Part shown: in pieces, positions 6,129 through 9,294 of the stretch
How the letters are laid out: each line of letters starts with the position of its first letter
How positions within the stretch are numbered: the stretch's first letter is position 1
Assembly (NCBI RefSeq): GCF_934772795.1
Contig: NZ_CAKVMR010000078.1
Span: 1-9,294 of the forward strand
Direction of reading: 5' to 3'
Length of the DNA stretch: 9,294 bases
Origin: an uncultured Holdemanella sp.
GTDB lineage: Bacteria > Bacillota_I > Bacilli_A > Erysipelotrichales > Erysipelotrichaceae
Notes under the pieces: model-generated
What the model was told of the DNA's origin: nothing
Database searches by the model: none
Seen by the model: the letters and a program-made list of their open reading frames with translations, nothing else
Program-made: the position numbers and the translations under genes

Positions 6129-6614
6129 ATGAAACTATTATTTAAACAACGATTCTTTTCCTGGTTTGACAGCTATGATATTTATGATGAAACCGGTCGT
6201 GTTGTATATCAAGTTGAAGGAAGACTTTCTTGGGGACATAAGCTAGTCATTTATGATCGAAATGGAAATGAAGTGGGTACTGTATTAGAAAAGGTGTTGA
6301 CTTTACTTCCAAAATTTGAAATCTATAAAAACAATGAATATATAGGATGTTTATCGAAAGAGTTATCTTTCTTTACTCCACATTACAACATTGACTACAA
6401 TGGATGGCATATTGATGGAACTCTTACAGAATGGAATTATACAATTGTGGATGAAAGCTATGATACTGTTGCTGTTATTCGTAAAGAAATCTTTAATTTT
6501 ACCGATACCTATGTCATCAATGTTAAAGATCCAGAGAATGCATTAGATGCACTTATGTTTGTCTTAGCTATTGATGCAGAAAAGTGTACTCGTAACAAGC
6601 GACGAAATAATTAG
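6129..6614 (+). CDS. LURP-one-related family protein (YxjI/Tubby-like fold)
   Basis: A 161-residue soluble protein with the pattern of LURP-one-related (LOR) proteins: repeated short beta strands holding paired phrases such as YDIYDETGRVVYQVEG (15-30), KLVIYDRNGNEVGTV (38-52) and FEIYKNNEYIGCL (63-75), ending in the helix DALMFVLAIDAEKC (140-153) typical of the family. The fold is a Tubby-like 12-stranded barrel around a central helix; no biochemical role is established for bacterial members. No signal peptide. The ATG follows GGTGGTGA, a modest ribosome site. It is divergent from the sulfotransferase locus and shares the repeat operator region, so it may belong to the same regulon. No convincing terminator follows; degraded DNA begins just downstream. 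Confidence 0.8.
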   Translation: MKLLFKQRFFSWFDSYDIYDETGRVVYQVEGRLSWGHKLVIYDRNGNEVGTVLEKVLTLLPKFEIYKNNEYIGCLSKELSFFTPHYNIDYNGWHIDGTLTEWNYTIVDESYDTVAVIRKEIFNFTDTYVINVKDPENALDALMFVLAIDAEKCTRNKRRNN

Positions 6615-6660
6615 CACTCAATCATTGGTATTTTGACGTTGGTTTTATCTAGTTCCGTAA

Positions 6661-6903
6661 CAACTTATTTATAAGGAATTTACAGGTTTTCTGTTCATCA
6701 AAAATCTCATTTATGTGGTAAGAAACAAACAAGTCATGGTGGATAGTGATCTAGCGAAGCTTTATCAAGTAGAAACAAAGGCTTTAAATCGTGCAGTAAA
6801 AAGGAATATAAAACGATTCCCAGAAGATTTTTGTTTTCAACTTACAACAGAAGAAGCAACATTTTTGAAGTGCCAATCTGGCACCACAAACAGGACAATG
6901 TAA
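6661..6903 (+). pseudogene. Remnant of an ORF6N-domain protein (phage antirepressor-like)
   Basis: An open frame from 6661 to the stop at 6901-6903 encodes KNLIYVVRNKQVMVDSDLAK, LYQVETKALNRAVKRNIKRF and PEDFCFQLTTEE, the core of the ORF6N domain of phage and mobile-element DNA-binding proteins. The first possible start is a GTG at 6715 with no ribosome site, inside the domain. After LKCQSGT the family sequence is lost and a stop follows after five residues. Usual proteins continue for 100 or more residues. Both ends are therefore missing, and homology stops near 6885, likely a deletion junction. Confidence 0.7.
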
Positions 6904-7002
6904 AGAAAGCAGATCGATCGCATTAACAAAATAATCATTTTCGTTCAAAATTAGGTTGAAGTCGTTGGTAATTTTCAGTATCAAATAATTGTCTAAGAGG
7001 AC

Positions 7003-7053
7003 GGGTAGAAATCACAACTTTGGTCGATGCTGGATTTCTACTCTTTTTATTTT
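7003..7053 (+). terminator. Terminator-like hairpin in accessory DNA
   Basis: An 11-bp stem (7003-7013 with 7033-7043, core GTAGAAATC/GATTTCTAC, one G-U pair) and a 19-nt loop, followed by TTTTTATTTT. No intact gene precedes it. It probably ended a transcript whose gene has been deleted. Confidence 0.55.
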
Positions 7054-7218
7054 CGTCCAATCCCTTCTAAAAATACTGTAACAAAAAGATAGGAAAATTC
7101 ACCCTAAAAGTGTTTAAAGGTCATCTCTATCTCAGAGTCAAAATTCCTATGACTTTTAAAGGTTGATTTATCCCTATCCAATTTCAGATATTCAAAAATA
7201 AAAAAGTAAGTTAGGCAG

Positions 7219-7260
7219 AAAGACGAAAGTCATAGACAATGTGGCTTGCGTCTTTTTCTA
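7219..7260 (+). terminator. Terminator-like or leader hairpin before a replication-gene remnant
   Basis: Outer stem AAAGACG (7219-7225) with CGTCTTT (7249-7255), one A-G mismatch, inner stem AAGTCA/TGGCTT (7227-7232 with 7242-7247), 9-nt loop, then T-rich tail. It ends about 10 nt before the AGGAGG of the following remnant, so it may have been a leader attenuator. Confidence 0.5.
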
Positions 7261-7280
7261 TTTAAAAAGGAGGTGAGCTA

Positions 7281-7364
7281 ATGGTACAAGTCTTTCGTGT
7301 AAAGCAAAATAAGAATTTTACTATAATGAGCACTCACCATTTCATGAATAAAGATTTGAAGTAA
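7281..7364 (+). pseudogene. 5' remnant of a phage/plasmid replication-type helix-turn-helix protein
   Basis: A strong AGGAGGTGA site (7268-7276) precedes ATG and 27 codons ending in TAA: MVQVFRVKQNKNFTIMST then HHFMNKDLK. This matches the conserved start (FRVxKNKNFTVMSNHHLRDKxLSLKAKG) of helix-turn-helix proteins found on plasmids, phages and conjugative elements. The family normally continues past 200 residues. Here a stop comes where SLKAKG is expected. The same frame continues with KCTKCERDYYAMQVS before another stop at 7410-7412, apparently unrelated sequence. The remnant keeps its ribosome site, so a short peptide could still be made, but no function is likely. Confidence 0.6.
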
Positions 7365-7437
7365 AAATGTACTAAATGCGAAAGAGACTATTACGCCATG
7401 CAGGTCTCGTAGCAGTCACAAATTATTTACAACAATT

Positions 7438-7464
7438 TTAGCACTCAGCTATTGACTGTGCCAA
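7438..7464 (+). promoter_or_regulatory. CIRCE operator 1 (HrcA site), degenerate right arm
   Basis: TTAGCACTC (7438-7446, 9/9 to consensus), 9-nt spacer, CTGTGCCAA (7456-7464, 6/9 to GAGTGCTAA). It overlaps the -35 of the small heat-shock gene promoter. HrcA bound here would block polymerase. Confidence 0.7.
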
Positions 7465-7480
7465 GCGATTGTACTATGAT
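7452..7480 (+). promoter_or_regulatory. Sigma-A-type promoter of the small heat-shock gene
   Basis: TTGACT (7452-7457), exactly 17 nt, TATGAT (7475-7480). It is sandwiched between two CIRCE operators; the predicted start near 7487 lies inside the second. Confidence 0.85.
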
Positions 7481-7481
7481 A

Positions 7482-7508
7482 TTAGCAGTTAAAAGATATA
7501 AGTGCTAA
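7482..7508 (+). promoter_or_regulatory. CIRCE operator 2 (HrcA site)
   Basis: TTAGCAGTT (7482-7490, 7/9), 9-nt spacer, AAGTGCTAA (7500-7508, 8/9): 15 of 18 positions match TTAGCACTC-N9-GAGTGCTAA. It spans the predicted transcript start and abuts the AGGAGG ribosome site (7508-7513). Confidence 0.82.
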
Positions 7509-7520
7509 GGAGGATTCAAT

Positions 7521-7907
7521 ATGCGCTATTACCCTAATTATTTTGATGACTTTTTCAATGATACTAAAAAACAAGATACAAATACTGTATTAAGAACAGA
7601 TATTTATGAAAAAGATGGATATTATCAAATCTGTATGGAGGTTTGTGGTATTCAAAAAGAAAATATTCAAATTGAATTAAAAGATGGTTACTTAAAGATT
7701 ACCGCAACTCGTAATATCAACAAAGAAGATACTCGTGTACTTCGTCAAGAAAGATTTACTGGAACTTATTCTCGTTCTTTCTATATTGGTGAAGGCTATA
7801 AACAAGAGGATATCAAAGCTCGTTTTGACAATGGTGAGTTGTTCATCTTATTGCCTACAAAACCTGTGAAGCGTGAAGAAGAAACAAAATATATCAACAT
7901 TCAATAG
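7521..7907 (+). CDS. Small heat-shock protein, Hsp20/alpha-crystallin family
   Basis: A 128-residue ATP-independent cytoplasmic holdase expected to bind unfolding proteins during stress and pass them to DnaK or GroEL. A short N-terminal arm (1-24, YYPNYFDDFF) precedes the alpha-crystallin domain (about 25-113): DIYEKDGYYQICMEVCGI, ENIQIELKDGYLKITA, and the signature ARFDNGELFILLPTK with G105 and L107. The C-terminal tail ends YINIQ, holding an I-x-I motif (125-127) used for oligomer assembly. It is a little shorter than the usual 140-150, mainly in the N-terminal arm. The ATG has AGGAGG 7 nt upstream. It is monocistronic, with a sigma-A promoter between two CIRCE operators and a terminator directly after the stop, so heat induction through HrcA is expected. 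Confidence 0.95.
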   Translation: MRYYPNYFDDFFNDTKKQDTNTVLRTDIYEKDGYYQICMEVCGIQKENIQIELKDGYLKITATRNINKEDTRVLRQERFTGTYSRSFYIGEGYKQEDIKARFDNGELFILLPTKPVKREEETKYINIQ

Positions 7908-7933
7908 TGAGGGACTTGCGTCTCTCATTTTTT
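7908..7933 (+). terminator. Intrinsic terminator of the small heat-shock gene
   Basis: Stem TGAGGGAC (7908-7915) with GTCTCTCA (7920-7927), 8 bp with one G-U, loop TTGC, then six T (7928-7933). It begins one base after the stop codon. Confidence 0.88.
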
Positions 7934-7972
7934 GTATATTAAGATTTTGGTTTCGGAGCAGTGAAACACGTT

Positions 7973-7999
7973 ATGTGAAATAATGCTAAAATATCACAT
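7973..7999. repeat. Interrupted palindrome ATGTGA-N15-TCACAT, copy 1
   Basis: ATGTGA (7973-7978) and TCACAT (7994-7999) are separated by 15 A/T-rich bases ending in AAATA. A second copy with the same arm sequence and arm distance lies at 8297-8323. Possible operator or element end; no protein is known. Confidence 0.5.
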
Positions 8000-8275
8000 G
8001 GTATAGATTATCAGTAACGACAAAAAAGACTATTGAAATTGCCTACATCTTGTATATGTCTTTAGTTGTTGAATTGTTTTTTTACAATCACGTCTAATTT
8101 TCGAATGTAGTCAGTATTATCGAAAAAGATGTTCTTGATGAGATGAATAAAATTGAAGTTTCGAATATCACAATCTAAAAATGATAGAGTTTCAATTGGA
8201 ATGTTTGAATGATAAGTTGTATCCATAATTGAAGTATAGAATAGAATGATTCTAAATCGAATAAAAACGCGGTCC

Positions 8276-8333
8276 CAATGTGAATTTAATGTGAACATGT
8301 GAGAACATCAATAAATATCACATATTCACATTG
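8276..8333. repeat. TGTGA cluster with 10-bp inverted repeat, including palindrome copy 2
   Basis: Outer arms CAATGTGAAT (8276-8285) and ATTCACATTG (8324-8333) are a perfect 10-bp inverted repeat. Inside are a second AATGTGAA (8288-8295, 11 bp after the first) and ATGTGA-N15-TCACAT (8297-8323). In all, three TGTGA in one orientation face two in the other. This could be a binding array for a dimeric repressor or the end of a mobile element. No U-tract follows, so it is not a terminator. Confidence 0.5.
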
Positions 8334-8376
8334 ATGATATAATAATAAAAATAAAATAAATTAGAAAGTCTCAAAT

Positions 8377-8422
8377 CTATCTGTTAAATCTGTTTTGAAT
8401 ATAGTATAATAGAGTCAGATAG
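8377..8422 (+). promoter_or_regulatory. Putative promoter of the TnpB-like gene within a short inverted repeat
   Basis: TATAAT (8405-8410) lies 30 nt before the ATG, with only a weak -35 (TGTTAA at 8382-8387, 17-nt spacer). CTATCTG (8377-8383) and CAGATAG (8416-8422) form a 7-bp inverted repeat around it, a possible operator or structured leader. Confidence 0.45.
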
Positions 8423-8440
8423 AACAGGAGGACTTGTCTT

Positions 8441-9294
8441 ATGAAGGTGTTTTCAATGTCGCAAAGAATCTATTATAAAGATCTGGAACCAGAAGCAGAA
8501 TTATTCATCAAAAAAGATCTTGAACTGTATAATTGTATGCTTCATAAGGCATTCAAGATCTGTTTTGATCGTGCTTATAAGGATGTTACCTATTCAGAAA
8601 CAGATCAAAGAATGATCAAGTCCTTCTATGGTACAAGTGATTATTTTCCTTTGTCTGCCATATATGAGGCCAAGGCTTTGGTGAAAAGTTTGAAATGTCT
8701 GGAAAAAGAAAATCAAGATATGATCAAGACTCGTCTTAAAAAGATAAACAAAAAAATAAAAAAGAATGAGAAACAATTGAAGAAGGCTTTAAAGGAAAAA
8801 GAGAAGCTGATCAATAGATCCAAGAAAAAGAAATATACAGAAGATGACTATTTGTATGAGGTACAGGTATTGGATCCAAACATTAAAAGATTGAAGAGTA
8901 TCATTCGCAATCTAAAATTCAGAAGAAACCGAAATGAGTTCAAACTTAAAAGAAAGATGCCTTCTGTATGTTTTGGTGGTAAAAAGAATCTAAGAAGTGA
9001 TTTAGAAACTTTTAGATTCAGAAGACAAAGAAGAATGCTTATTACCGGAAGAAGACAAGGCAAATATTCAAACAACCTTTTCAAATTAAATATTGATAAT
9101 GATATGTTGACCTATCGAAGTACGCAGAAGGATATTGTATTCAAGGTGCAGTTTCATAAATACAAAAATGAATTGTATGCAAGAATTAATGAAAAACACA
9201 ATTCACCAAATAAGGCAGTAGCCTATGAATTGATGGATTATGGTGAATACTTTATTGTGAAAGCTATATTTGAAAAACATATGAATCTTCCAAA
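8441..9294 (+). CDS. TnpB/IS605 OrfB-like protein, 5' part (runs off the window)
   Basis: An uninterrupted 284-codon frame that is still open at the window end. The ATG has AGGAGG 9 nt upstream. It resembles the long IS200/IS605-type OrfB (TnpB) proteins that carry a PSVxFGG motif: an N-terminal helical part (YYKDLEPEAELFIKKDLELY at 11-30), a very lysine-rich coiled-coil stretch (about 96-131), MPSVCFGGKKNLR (173-185), an arginine-rich FRFRRQRRMLITGRRQGKYS (191-210), and beta-strand-like sequence (KLNIDN, FKVQFHK) leading toward where the RuvC-I aspartate should come. TnpB proteins are RNA-guided nucleases, ancestral to Cas12, encoded by transposable elements. The RuvC residues, zinc finger and any downstream guide RNA lie outside the window, so activity cannot be judged. 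No TnpA gene is visible upstream. A domesticated or inactive regulator version is possible. Confidence 0.7.
   Translation, partial: MKVFSMSQRIYYKDLEPEAELFIKKDLELYNCMLHKAFKICFDRAYKDVTYSETDQRMIKSFYGTSDYFPLSAIYEAKALVKSLKCLEKENQDMIKTRLKKINKKIKKNEKQLKKALKEKEKLINRSKKKKYTEDDYLYEVQVLDPNIKRLKSIIRNLKFRRNRNEFKLKRKMPSVCFGGKKNLRSDLETFRFRRQRRMLITGRRQGKYSNNLFKLNIDNDMLTYRSTQKDIVFKVQFHKYKNELYARINEKHNSPNKAVAYELMDYGEYFIVKAIFEKHMNLP

Larger units (their letters stand above)
6904..7280. other. Non-coding accessory stretch between gene remnants
   Basis: No intact gene on either strand. It holds two terminator-like hairpins (7003-7053 and 7219-7260), a 9-bp direct repeat TTTAAAGGT (7113-7121 and 7155-7163), and a possible minus-strand zinc-ribbon remnant at 6870-6984. 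No tRNA, riboswitch or insertion-sequence end was recognised. Confidence 0.6.
7934..8440. other. Intergenic stretch before the TnpB-like gene
   Basis: No gene is supported. A 78-codon minus-strand frame (8298-8062) has no ribosome site, begins inside a repeat cluster and matches nothing I recognise. The stretch contains two ATGTGA-N15-TCACAT palindromes, a TGTGA cluster and the promoter of the TnpB-like gene. Confidence 0.5.

Noticed and set aside
6611..6619. TTAGCACTC, a perfect CIRCE half site at the LURP-one-like stop codon
   Set aside because: At the required 9-nt spacing the other arm (TATTTTGAC) does not match; no promoter follows.
8062..8298. 78-codon minus-strand frame
   Set aside because: No ribosome site, a stop four codons upstream, start inside a repeat cluster, and no recognisable family. 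Possibly a remnant, but not supportable as a gene.
8594..9084. Two minus-strand frames opposite the TnpB-like gene
   Set aside because: Leu/Phe-rich antisense of a lysine-rich coding sequence; the plus frame is continuous and recognisable.
1..9294. CRISPR array, tRNA or rRNA genes
   Set aside because: No regularly spaced direct repeats of suitable length, no cloverleaf with conserved T-loop, and no rRNA-like sequence were seen by eye.

Overview
The window is low-GC Firmicutes DNA with strong AGGAGG-type ribosome binding sites, intrinsic terminators with long U-tracts, and HrcA/CIRCE heat-shock control. The family mix (RelP/RelQ-like alarmone synthetase, OmpR/PhoR-type two-component genes, secreted arylsulfate sulfotransferase-like protein, TnpB-like protein) suggests a gut Firmicute, perhaps Erysipelotrichia-like. 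That placement is inference only.

Region 1 (1-6110, mostly minus strand) is a compact signalling locus. Read on the minus strand it holds an arylsulfate sulfotransferase-like exported protein (5902-4349) with its own terminator. An operon follows at once: small (p)ppGpp synthetase, OmpR-type regulator with a degenerate DNA-binding domain, canonical OmpR-type regulator, sensor histidine kinase, M24 Xaa-Pro peptidase. It closes with a terminator overlapping the last stop codon. The operon genes are separated by 1 nt, 24 nt, an 8-nt overlap and 10 nt.

The main result is that three minus-strand promoters in this locus share one architecture: NTTAAG, 5 nt, NTTAAG, 10 nt, then a -10-like hexamer, with no canonical -35. 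One lies before the sulfotransferase gene, one before the alarmone-synthetase operon, and one fires into a 69-nt stem-loop with a U8 tail. The layout closely resembles the direct-repeat promoters of the streptococcal CiaR response regulator, whose regulon includes its own operon and small csRNAs. I infer a self-contained, autoregulated CiaRH-like circuit controlling alarmone synthesis, a cell-surface sulfotransferase and a candidate small RNA or attenuator. The operon copy places the predicted transcription start on the A of the synthetase ATG, so that mRNA may be leaderless.

Region 2 (6111-6614, plus strand) is a LURP-one-like gene transcribed divergently; its -35 region overlaps the same repeat operator.

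Region 3 (6615-7430) is decayed accessory DNA: an ORF6N-domain remnant, a possible antisense zinc-ribbon remnant, two terminator-like hairpins and the first 27 codons of a phage/plasmid replication-type protein.

Region 4 (7438-7933) is a small heat-shock protein gene with a sigma-A promoter sandwiched between two CIRCE operators and a terminator after the gene.

Region 5 (7934-9294) is a non-coding stretch with two copies of an ATGTGA-N15-TCACAT interrupted palindrome, followed by the 5' part of a TnpB/IS605 OrfB-like gene that runs off the window.
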